Below are positions 37,359 to 47,600 of a stretch of DNA of 64,000 nucleotides, in pieces; the first letter of the stretch is position 1, and the number at the start of each line of letters is the position of its first letter. The stretch covers positions 46,256,605-46,320,604 of the forward strand of contig CM077643.1 of NCBI GenBank assembly GCA_039707465.1, read 5' to 3'. The notes beneath the pieces are model-generated. The model was not told where the DNA came from. It saw nothing but the letters and a program-made list of their open reading frames with translations, and made no database searches. The DNA comes from Rhabdophis nuchalis (Eukaryota; Chordata; Lepidosauria; Squamata; Natricidae). Made by a program: the position numbers and the translations under genes.

Positions 37359-37527
37359 ATTTATCATCACAATTGAGTCCAAAATTTTGGTTGCTAAGCA
37401 AGAGCGTTGTTAAATGAGTTTCACCACATTTTAAAAGGTGGCCACTCCCACCCTGACTACCAAGCCACGCCCACAAAATAGGCCACACCTACAGAGTAGG
37501 TTCTAAAAAATTTGAAACCCACCACTG
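37129..37527. mobile_element. hAT element carrying a GAAA microsatellite
   Basis: Ends CAGTGGTGGGTTTC and GAAACCCACCACTG; 8-bp duplication GAGTGCAC (37121-37128 and 37528-37535). Internal (GAAA)n about 37266-37358. Right half includes mariner-MITE-like sequence (TTGGTTGCTAAGCAAG), so the element looks chimeric. Related sequence lies at 55400-55580. Confidence 0.9.
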
Positions 37528-37564
37528 GAGTGCACGCAATAGCACACACATGCTTTTGGCAAAC

Positions 37565-38920
37565 GCACTAAGCTTTTCATATTTAACTGAAGTATCAGGA
37601 TTAAATCCTCTCGATTGAGGCATGCTGATAATACATTTCAATGGAACCGAATCCCACCATGTTTATTTTTCAAGATGTTCAACATGTTTGATGCTACACT
37701 GGAACCCTCAGATGGAGGCATGCAAACCTGTTAAACTGGTTTAGAACATGTTTGAGGACAAGTAACTTCTATCGTAATTGATTTGGCTAAGTTGCTTGGA
37801 ATGCTTGATACGTAGTTGCCGCCTCACAATTTAAACATTTTTATTTCTTCTGTCATTGACATTTGCCCAGAAAGAGTAGGATTCCCTCAATTCTCAAATC
37901 AGAAGGGGGATTAAATGACCCGGATTCACTGAGGCTATGTGAAGCATTTCAGTGCCAAATTTTGATTATTTTTTTAACTCTCCAGCAAATTCCAACCTTG
38001 ATATAGTCAGACAGACAGACAGGAAGAAATGCATATCCTTTCATAGTTTTTCTAGAATTATTGATGTGCTTACTTCTAAGGTTAGTCAATCAGCAATCAG
38101 TTGTCTGAGAGAGAACATCCTAAATATCAGTGATTACTATTTGCTTGTGATTTAGGCTGTTTGTTGAAGGCTCTAGTCTAGTCCTTTTCTTGTTACCTAA
38201 TTTTTTAACCAATCCAGCCCACAAGAATGTTACAACCAGGATATATGTATGCTAAATTTTATTAACTGATTTTTAACACAATGAAAAGCGTAAGAGAAAA
38301 TAAAGATAATAAAGAATAGCAAATAGTGGAAAAAGGGAATAGAAAAAGGAAAGGAAAAATGTACTGAATGCTAAACGATATTGGCATTTAATATATTGCT
38401 TTTATCCCATCCCGAGTAATCTTCCTAAAAAGTTGTCATCCTCCAGATTAGTTAGGATTACAACTCCCAGAATTTTTGACCATTTGATGGGATTTGTGAT
38501 CCTAATTTAACTGGAATGTGCCAGTTGGGAAGTTTTTCTAAATGAGGAGAGGAACAAAGAGAGAGGCTGGTTTCACACATTGCATTAACCGTATTATGAT
38601 TTCTTTGGCTTTTGTTTAAATCAGCCAGATGTTTCCATACAGAAAGTTAAGTGAATGTGTGATGTATGATCCTAGTTGGAGACCGCTTGAGAATCAAAAT
38701 TTGCAGCAATGAAATAAAACAGAAAAACACACTGGAACAAAAATTATTTTGCAAACCTTATGGTACATAGACTAGACTTCAGTCTCAGCATAGATGTCCT
38801 GTGGGACCAAAATAAAGACTAGCAGTTTTTGAAAGGACATAATTTAACAAGCACATATCTGAAAGGTTTTTGCTTCTTTCCCTTCCTCTTGGCATCCATC
38901 TTAAAGGAATGTGCAGATTT
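37565..38920. other. LGALS3: LGALS3 intron 1, nothing recognised
   Basis: AT-rich, no exon or clear repeat; a GACA tetramer run occurs at about 38009. Confidence 0.45.
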
Positions 38921-38929
38921 ACAAGACCG

Positions 38930-39350
38930 CCTCCTGCTACCAAATACCTCCCACCGACCAGTTCGCTCCCACAGAGAGGGCCTCCTCAGGGTACCGTTGA
39001 CCAAACAATGTCGGCTGGCGACCCCCAGGGGGAGAGCCTTCTCTGTGGCAGCTCCTGCCCTCTGGAACGACCTACCCCCTGATCTACGTACGATCACTGA
39101 CCTACGCCTCTTCCGCCGTGCCCTGAAAACGCATTTATTCCGTGCGGCCGGCCTGGTGTAGTTTTTAATCGATTTTTATCGATTTTATTTAGTAATTTTA
39201 TTTGGTTTTAGAACAGGCCCCTAATTTAATTGACATTTTAATTGACATTTTAAAGTATTTTATATATTCATGTCCTTGTTGTTTTTATTATGCCTGTTCA
39301 CCACCCGAGTCCCGCAAGGGAGAAGGGCGGTATACAAATTCAATAAACAT
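38930..39350 (+). mobile_element. L2-like LINE 3' end, third subfamily
   Basis: Plus-strand frame with [20 protein letters not shown] and KTHLFRAAGLV, then TTCACCACCCGAGTCCCGCAAGG and a CATTAACA-rich tail. Confidence 0.88.
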
Positions 39351-39449
39351 TAACATTAACAATCAACAATAAAATCCACAATAAATCTTGGTTTCACTAA
39401 CTGCTACAATGCCACAGGGAATAAAGAGGTTTTTGCAAATTAGCTTCCG

Positions 39450-39545
39450 TTAAGGAATAGGTCATTTACCCTTACTGGGATTTGAACCAGAGAAATATCA
39501 CATGTGAGGCAGTTGTAATTGCCACTAGACCACTGGTTCTCCTCC
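39450..39545 (-). mobile_element. tRNA-derived SINE scrap
   Basis: The minus strand contains a B-box-like GGTTCAAATCCC and, further on, a CTAGTGGCAATTA A-box region. Too short and mutated to be a tRNA gene. A similar B box lies at about 50096-50110. Confidence 0.4.
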
Positions 39546-39859
39546 TGATCAGCTGAGCCAGGGGAATACGTATATACTTGTGTCACAACACCCAGGTAAG
39601 CCCCAATTAAGGGAGGAAGCAAGCTGCTTTCCTTTTCTGTCTTTAGACTCATCACAAGAGACCATGCAGACAGAAAGCTATTTGTTTCATTGCCTTTTGT
39701 TTACATTTGTGTTATGTTTGTGCTGATAAATAAATGAAATGTAAGCAAAAGGCAACGGAAAAAAAAAGCTTTTTGTCTGCATGGTCTTTTGTGATGAGTC
39801 GAAAGACAGAAAAGTAAAGCAGCTTGCTTCCTCCCTTAATTGGGGCTTATCAGGGTTAT

Positions 39860-39892
<33 letters not shown>

Positions 39893-40050
39893 ATTATTAT
39901 TCACCAGAACCAAGTCTGTGAACAGCAATCAACAATACTGGTAGATTACTGGTAGATTTTAAAATTCACTCATTCATTTAGTCCTTCCATGCCAATGAAA
40001 TCCTCCTTTTCATTGGCCAAATGACAATGGGGCGTTGGATTAGTCAATGA

Positions 40051-40189
40051 AAGGGGTGTCAAACTCACGTCGTCATGGCAGTGTCATGGGAGTTGGGTAT
40101 TGGGAATTTTCTCCCCTTCACTAAACTGGGTGTGGGCCTGGCCAGCGCATGACACATCTGGCCTGCGGGCTGGGAGTTTGACAGCTCTG
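40051..40189. mobile_element. Small hAT element
   Basis: Begins AAGGGGTGTCAAACTCAC, ends GAGTTTGACAGCTCTG; flanks GTCAATGA and GTCTATGA match at 7 of 8 bases. A partial relative lies at 27186-27245. Confidence 0.7.
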
Positions 40190-41299
40190 GTCTATGAGAT
40201 GTCTCGTGGAATATAAAACAGGACTTCAGACTTTTGTTCCCTCCAACTCTCTTTTTGTAGGTAGTGCTGAATTAGTATCTCCTTATCATCCTTCATCAAT
40301 TTTTAGTGGTTTGTCATTGAGTAGTCTAGATAGGCATCAAGCTGTCCTTTGTCATGACCATGATAGCATGGGGCACAACTATATCATGTTCAAAAATTTC
40401 CTACACTTTCACATTTTGGCCTGGAACTTCTTGTAATGTCCTCTGTTTCAATTTATAATACTTTTGCACAATCATTATTTTTACAGTTCAGATATTTTTG
40501 TCAGCAAATATAAGTTCTCGTCCCTTTACTGTCTGGCCATTACCTCATTCTCTAAGTGTACTCAGGCAAACTATCATGTGAAAAAGAAGCATCAAATGGG
40601 TAAAAGGAGCGCAGCGGTGGGTGGGCAGGCACTCGAGAGGCCAAGGGAACGGATTCAAAAGTCCCTACTCACAGGTATTCTGCAATGACAGGAAAAGGCT
40701 ACAGACAATTGTCTCACAATTGAATAGTTGGATAACCTGACCGTCCCAGAGTGGACTGAGTCGGAAAACTGGGTATAAGGCCTCCGGGAGGGGGGTTTAT
40801 AGGAGGTTAATTAATATGTAATCAGACTCAGTCCAATCAGAGTACGGACAGTGTTAACCCATTCGTGGATGCTATCTTCCCCTTATTGAGAAGGACAACA
40901 AGCAGAGTTGTGGGGTGTTTGCCTTTTGGCTCTGTGCCACTGGGAACATGTTTAAAAGTGTGCAGTGGCTTTTGCTAGAAGCAAACAACGCAAACAGCAA
41001 ATTGCTTGGCTCTTTATGGTGAGAAACATTGCTTTCAAGCTGCAAAACATTTAAAAAAAATAAATGACAAGGACCATTTTTTGGCTGGCCATAACGGACA
41101 TCGTGAAACACATTTTCCATTCTTGTTCTAATTAGGATCGTGTGGATTAGGGCCTCTTCTGGAGTTGTTTGTAAGAACTGTGCCCAAGGCAGCAATAGAG
41201 AGCATGCCATACAACAAGGCATTTTTGAAACTAGTTAGCACAAGCTATTGGCTATTGTTAAGTGTGAGGTTGTTTGTCAAGAAATAATTTCCTATGGCA

Positions 41300-41597
41300 G
41301 AAGGAGAATGATCATTGGTCACATGATCCAAATTCAGATACTTGGCAACTGACTCATATTTACGACGATTGCATGACCCAGGGTGATGGGATCGCCTTTT
41401 CTGACCTTCTGACAAGCAAAGTCAATGGGGAAACGAGTTTCACTTAACAGCAGTGTTACTAACTTAGCAACTGCAGTGATTCATTTAACAACTGTGGCAA
41501 GGAAGGTCATAAACTGGGATCAAATTCACTTAACAAATGTCTCACTTAGCAACAGAAATTTTGGGCTGAATTGAGGTCATAAGTCAAGGATTACAGG
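41300..41597. mobile_element. Mariner-like MITE, partial
   Basis: Contains TGATCATTGGTCACATGATCC, the GACCTTCTGACAAGCAAAGTC block and ends GTCATAAGTCAAGGATTACAG. Left end degraded. Confidence 0.6.
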
Positions 41598-41717
41598 TGC
41601 TTGGTATTGATGCATTGCTTTACAGAGACCCTTCCTTCCTTCCTCCCTCCCTCCCTCCCAAAATAAACCAGTAACCGGAATCTGATGTGCATTACCAATT
41701 TCATTGTAATTTTAGTA

Positions 41718-41731
41718 CAATGACAATAAAG

Positions 41732-41825
<94 letters not shown>
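41718..41825. repeat. (ATT)n microsatellite
   Basis: About 36 uninterrupted ATT units directly after ACAATGACAATAAAG, which looks like a LINE 3' terminus. The polyasparagine and polyisoleucine frames across it are artefacts. Confidence 0.95.
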
Positions 41826-41984
41826 GGGGTGTTTACAGGCATACTGAATCCAGAAAAGTCATAGAACAAACCAATAAGAAGGTTTGTTGTTAAGATGCTG
41901 TTAGCTTCTTTGTTTTTTTCTTTCCCAGGGTGGCTGTGAGCATCAGCCCGTTTGTATGTCTTATTGAATTAATTCAGGACAAGA

Positions 41985-42660
41985 TTTAGAATAGAATAGA
42001 AGTTGGAAGGTACCTTGGAGGTCTGCTAGTCCAACCCACTGCTTAGGCAGTAAAACCTATACCATTTCAGACAAATGGCTATCCAACATCTTCTTAAAAA
42101 CATCCAGTGTTGGAGCATTCACAACTTCTGGAGGCAAGCTGTTCCACTGATTAATTGTTCTAACTGTCAGGAAATTTCTCCTCAGTTCTAAGTTGTTTCT
42201 CTCCTTGATTTGTTTCCACCCATTGCTTCTTGTTCTGCTCTCAGGTGCCTTGGAGAATACTTTGGCTCCTTTGTTAGATTGCAAGAAGGATTCCGACTCA
42301 GGCATAGTCAAACACAACTCTTTATTAACTATCTACAATACGAGTGCATAAGAAACGAAGGCGAGGGTTTTCCCGCCTGACAGCAATTTATATAGAACTG
42401 TCAGGCGGGAAAAGCCTCAACGAGGCAGCAAGGCAAATTCCGGCTTAGTCGCGTCCTATCCAATCAGACGCGACTGCCTTGCAACATTGTTTCACTTAGA
42501 TAGACTGAATCTGGCCAGCCAATCAGACGCGGCTGTCAGCTCCATACAGGAATGCGGTACTTTAGAGTTCACCAGACTTACTGGCACGGTCGTAAGTCTG
42601 AGGATTTAACATCCTTCTTCTTTGTGGCAACCCCTCAGACATTATAACAGTGATACAGTT
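41985..42660 (-). mobile_element. CR1 LINE interrupted by a solo LTR
   Basis: AATAG-type tail at 41987, 3' end GAAGTTGGAAGGTACCTTGG, minus-strand code [20 protein letters not shown]; resumes after 42616 with TTCTTTGTGGCAACCCCTCAG. Confidence 0.88.
42272..42611 (-). mobile_element. Solo LTR of a retrovirus-like or Gypsy-like element
   Basis: 340 bp, on the minus strand starting TGTTAAATCC and ending CAATCTAACA, flanked by the 5-bp duplication TCCTT (42267-42271 and 42612-42616). The minus strand has inverted CCAAT boxes, a TATA-like CTATATAAATTG and an AATAAA. The CCAATCAGACGCG motif occurs twice (about 42460 and 42520). No gag, pol or env remains. A 5-bp duplication fits Gypsy or class III ERV types. 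Confidence 0.85.
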
Positions 42661-43534
42661 TATATTATGTGATTTATAAAGCTGCTTCCTTGTAATAGAG
42701 AGAACACTGGTGGAGAAGAATTTTTGAATCGAAACTCTTGGTGTGGGAACTCATGAGTCATATTTGCACAGGGCATTTCCTCAACACAACACAAACAATG
42801 TCAGAGTATTTTCTAAAGAGGATTCTATAGCAAATTCCCTGAAAACACAAAGTTTGCTTATGTGCGCACGTGTGCTTTTGAAGCTTTCTGTGGTATCTGA
42901 GGTTTGTATACACACAGGCTTCAGACAGCAGCCAATGGATTGATCTCTCCCAACAAACAATTCTGTTTCTGTTATAGAAACCAAATATTTTATGACAGTT
43001 TTCATTATTCATTGCAAGATGAGTCAACGCCATGCTTGTAAAAAGCAAAAGGTGTTGGCAATTCATTTGGATTGCTCAATGCAAAGTTTTGACATTGGGC
43101 TGCTTTTGGAATCAGACTTCTTCAGAAATCTATTTTATTATTTTTTTAAAGTCCACCCCAAAACCTCCCCCATTCTACTTTTCCTTCATTTATCCTTTGG
43201 CTTTCCTCAGTCTGAGGCCATTCATTTGCGGCAGAGGATTCTCAGTTCCACTCTGAAGAAATTCAGAGCAAGCAAAAGACACTTGAAAATCTTCCTTTTT
43301 CTGCATTAAAATTTGATCAGAGGTCCAGCCTTGTCTATCTGTAAAAGGGGAACTTACTGTAGTTTTTGCTCCTCAAGGCTTGTTATAATTACCTCCCACA
43401 CCCACCACACGCCCACAAAAAGGAGGAATTATAGAAAAAAAATCCTCTTCCAAATTGTGCTTTTAAAATATGTATTTTGTACGTTGGGCTCATCTAATTG
43501 AAATTGCCTCCACTAGAAATCCTGGTGGGCTACA

Positions 43535-43755
43535 TAAGAGCCACTTTGGTCTAGTGGTTAGGGCATTAGGCTAGAAACCAGGAGACCCTGAGTTCTAGAC
43601 CCACTTTAGGCATGAAAACTGGCTGGGTGATTTTGGGCCAGTCAATCTATCACAGCTCAATCCACCTCCGAGGAAAAATTGGAGGAGGAAGGGTTATGTT
43701 TGCCACCTAGAATTATTTTTTAAAATGTCAAGTGGGATATAAATCAATCAAAATT
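43535..43755 (+). mobile_element. tRNA-derived SINE with CORE-like middle
   Basis: A box TGGTCTAGTGG (43547-43557), B box AGTTCTAGACC (43591-43601), then CTGGGTGATTTTGGGCCAGTC, similar to CORE-SINE middles, and a tail GTGGGATATAAATCAATC. A decayed copy may be at 47680-47800. Confidence 0.65.
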
Positions 43756-44095
43756 AAAATCGTACTGCAGGACATACGAACCTCTTCAGATAGTTAAAAC
43801 CATTTTACAATTCTATACATCCTTGTGAACGCCCCTTCCGGCAAACCGCACATTACATTATTTTTTTAAAAATCTGGAATTAAAAATGTTCCGACACTGT
43901 TGAAATCTCATGCAAGAATATAAATTTGATTTGTAGATATGATTAGCTGATGAGATTCGGAACATTCAGCTGGCTTTTGAATGGTTTTCAGAGTTTTGAT
44001 TTTATTTGTTTGGAGTCCTTGAGCTCCCTCTACTGACCTCAGAGGTTTCACTTCCAGGGAAATGTTGCTACTTATCCCTTTTCTTCCCTCTATAT

Positions 44096-44230
44096 CAGGG
44101 GTGTCCAAACTTGGGAACTTTAAGACTTGTGGACTTCAACTCCCAGAATTCCCCAGCCAGCTATGCTGGCTGGGGAATTCTGGGAGTTGAAGTCCACAAG
44201 TCTTAAAGTTCCCAAGTTTGGACACCCCTG
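44096..44230. mobile_element. Palindromic hAT MITE, near-perfect hairpin
   Basis: CAGGGGTGTCCAAACTTGGG to its exact inverse at 44211-44230, with both arms almost fully complementary over 65 bp and an AGCTATGCTGGCT centre. 8-bp duplication CTCTATAT. It sits about 400 bp before LGALS3 exon 2. Confidence 0.95.
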
Positions 44231-44637
44231 CTCTATATACTAAGATGGAAATAATAATAACATCATAATTATATTCTGTGATCTATGAAAAATAATCCAA
44301 CAATAGTCGGGCAATACCTTTACTGAGACCATGTACAATATTTGAGTTATTCATCTCATCATCAGCCTGTGCTTAAATGGCCAGAACAGAGTAAGAAATG
44401 TGTGTCTAGGTACAACACAAAACCACACATACTTTTTTAGCAAGATAGTCATTGGTTACATAGATTGTATTGCCTTAGTTTTTCCATTCTACAGAAGACA
44501 CCCAAATATATTCTCAGTTTCACATTTTTGTCTGTTTTACGTTAAGTTCTACCAAAATCTGGGCTGGATCCTGGAGTCTCTTAAAAAAAATCCTGAGCTT
44601 TGCTAATTGGCCTGTTGTCTCTTTTGTTTTCAGGAAG

Positions 44638-44655
44638 ATGTCTGACGGATTTTCG
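44638..44655 (+). CDS. LGALS3: LGALS3 first coding exon
   Basis: Six codons (MSDGFS) after the acceptor TTGTTTTCAG ending 44633; donor GTAAGT at 44656, phase 0. The exon begins GAAGATG. Confidence 0.95.
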
Positions 44656-47600
44656 GTAAGTCTGAAGCAAATGGTGCTTTTTAATGCCACATTTACTATT
44701 CCCTTTTAAAAAAAAATTATTATTAAATTTATGCCCCACTTTTCAGTTTGTCTTCTAGACCCGTGATGGCGAACGTATGGCACGTGTGCCACAGGTGGCA
44801 CACGGAGTCATTTGTCAGGGCAGGTGAGGCGTTGCATGCGCAGCTGACTTCGGCCTTCTTTTGAGGCCATTTTTCGCCCTCCGGTTTGCTCGTAGGGCCA
44901 GTATTAGCCCTACGGAACGTTCAGGAGCCTTCAGGAGCCTCCCATGAAGGCTTCGGAGGAGACAAAACGGCCCTACAGACAAACTGGAAGTCACTTCCGG
45001 TTTGCTCGTAGGGTCAGTTTTTGCCCTCTGGAGCCTTCAAGGAAGCCTCCTGAAGCCTCGGGGGGGCGGGGCGGTGGAGGCTGTTTTCACCCTCCCAAGG
45101 CTCCTATAAAGCCTCTGGAGCCTGGGGAGGGTGAAAAAAGCATGCCAAAAATAGGGGTAGTGCTGGTTGTGCGTATAGCATTATGGGTGTGGCACGTCCA
45201 CGCATGACACCTCCCCTGCGCTCCCCCCGCTTTTGGCGCGCTTACCAAAAAAGGTTCGCTATCACTGTTCTAGACCTCACTCCATTGTCATTGAAAGAAA
45301 GGGCATTAATAAATTGTCATGGATCATGCCGTTTGTGGGAAAGCCAAAAATGTCAAACATTCAGCAAAGATATTGCTATTGGCTGTGAAAAAGAGTAACA
45401 AATTCCTTATTTTCCTCACAGCTATCAGATGCCCTGTCAGGATCCAATAATCCTAATCCAAATATGCAAACGAATCCTTGGGGCAATCAGCCTGGTGGCT
45501 TGTCAGGTTATCCCGGAGCACCAGGCGCATATCCCGGAGCACCAGGCGCATATCCCGGAGCACCAGGAGTATTTCCCGGAGCACCAGGAGCATTTCCCGG
45601 AGCACCAGGCGCATATCCCGGAGCACCAGGAGCATTTCCCGGAGCACCAGGAGCATTTCCCGGAGCACCAGGAGCATTTCCCGGAGCACCAGGCGCATAT
45701 CCCGGAGCACCAGGCACATGCCCAGGAGGAATAGCAGCACCTGGAGCATACTTTGGAGGCCCACCAGGGCCCGGTGCATTTTCAAACACACCAGGAATGG
45801 TTCCACCAGGGTCCTCTGGAATGTATCCTGCTCCTGGGCAGCCCCCAAGTGACAGAGGAGCACAGCCAACGGCACCACAAGGTGGACCTGGAGGATTTTC
45901 TGGTCCATTGGTGAGAAAAATATGTTCGTGTTTCTGATTTGTGCAGGGCAAGGGGGTCTCTGCATTTGTTTTACAGTTCTTGAGCAAACATTTTAACCTA
46001 CTACTAGATAAAGTAGAAGAATGTGGGTTAGATAGCATCACCACCAGATGGATTTGCAACTGGCTGACCAACCGCACTCAACATGTAGTCCTCAATAGAA
46101 CTGCATCTACATGGAGGGAAGTATGCAGTGGAGTCCCCCAAGGCTCTGTTTTAGGCCCAGTACTTTTCAACATCTTCATCAATGATTTGGACAAGGGAAT
46201 AAATGGGGAACTCATCAAATTTGCAGACGACACCAAGCTGGCAGGAATAGCCAACACTCCAGAAGATAGGCTTAAGATACAGAAGGATCTTGACAAACTT
46301 GAACATTGGGCACCATCTAACAAAATGAAATTCAATGGCGAAAAGAGTAAGGTTCTACATTTAGGCAACAAAAATGAAATGCACAGGTACAGTATAGGTG
46401 GTACCTTGCTCAATAGCAGTAACTGTGAAAGGGATCTTGGAGTCCTAGTAGACAACCATTTAAATACGAGCCAGCAGTGTGCAGCAGCTGCCAAACAAGC
46501 CAACACAGTTCTAGGCTGCATAAACAGAGGGATAGAATCAAGATCACGTGACGTGTTAATACTACTTTATAATGCCTTGGTAAGGCCACACTTGGAATAC
46601 TGCATTCAGTTTTGGTCACCATGATGTAGAAAAGATGTGGAGACTCTAGAGTGCAGAGAAGAGCAACAAAGATGATTAAGCTATGCAGCTATGCTGGCTG
46701 GGGAATTCTGGGAGTTGAAGTCCACAAGTCTTAAAGTTCCCAAGTTTGGACATCCCTGATGTAACCTATACAAAAAAATCTACTAATGGTCAAGGTGAAC
46801 TGGCACCAAATAAGAGTCAAGAGACTTCAATGGGGGGCACTGGACGTAGGTCTCTTTTGGATGCATTAGGGACTCCTGACTGATGATACATTTGATCCTG
46901 CCCTTGGGCTCCATCATCTCCTACATAAATTAACTTTGCTATCTCTTGCTCTTCTGGAATGTACTCCCTCCCACCCTCCTACGAATCAAGACCATAGGAC
47001 AGAGATATAAACTAGAGCAGAATAGCCATTTGGATAGCCATTTGTCTGAAATGGTATAGGGCTTCCTGCCTAGGCAGGGAGTTGGACTAGATGACCTCCA
47101 AGGTCCCTTCCAACTCTGCTATTGTATTATTGTAAATAACTTGGAGAAAGCCTTTATCTGAGACCAAGAGAGGGCCAGAAGGAAAATGAGTTCTGAAATA
47201 ACTTTACAAAAAAGGGGTTAGTGGTGAGAGGAGATTATATTAGTAATAAATAGAAAACCAAAAGTCAAGCTACAGCATTAGACCTTTTTTTTGACCGTGT
47301 GCTCTTCAATTTTGTTAATTGGTTTGGTTTGATTTGTTTTTGTCTTCAGAAAGTCCCTTTTGACCTACCCCTTACTTCAGGACTTGTGCCTCGCTTGTTA
47401 ATAACTGTGACTGGGACAGTGAATCCAAGACCGGACAGGTAAGAAGGCAGGGATGATGGAGTGATGGGTGATAGCGATCCATTTTCTTGCAGGACAGTTG
47501 GGTTTATTGTGGGATGGACTGCCCTTTGGCATATATTACTTGGGGGAGGGATTAAGGAAAACAAAATTAAATCAATGATACATTAGGATTTGTGTGTGAG

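Larger units (their letters stand above)
36363..37564. mobile_element. hAT element hosting two further hAT insertions
   Basis: Starts CCCGTGATGGCAAACCTATGG, the same left end as the intact copy at 44761. The 8-mer GCACTAAG occurs just before (36355-36362) and just after (37565-37572), supporting these limits, although the right inverted end is not recognisable. Inside are a palindromic MITE (36624-36757) and another hAT (37129-37527). Confidence 0.65.

Noticed and set aside
41591..41893. Polyasparagine and polyisoleucine frames
   Set aside because: Artefacts of the (ATT)n microsatellite.
43535..43610. tRNA gene
   Set aside because: A and B boxes belong to a SINE with a CORE-like body.
45508..46077. 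189-codon antisense frame over LGALS3 exon 3
   Set aside because: Explained by the strand-symmetric 21-bp repeat; no independent start context, splice sites or homology.
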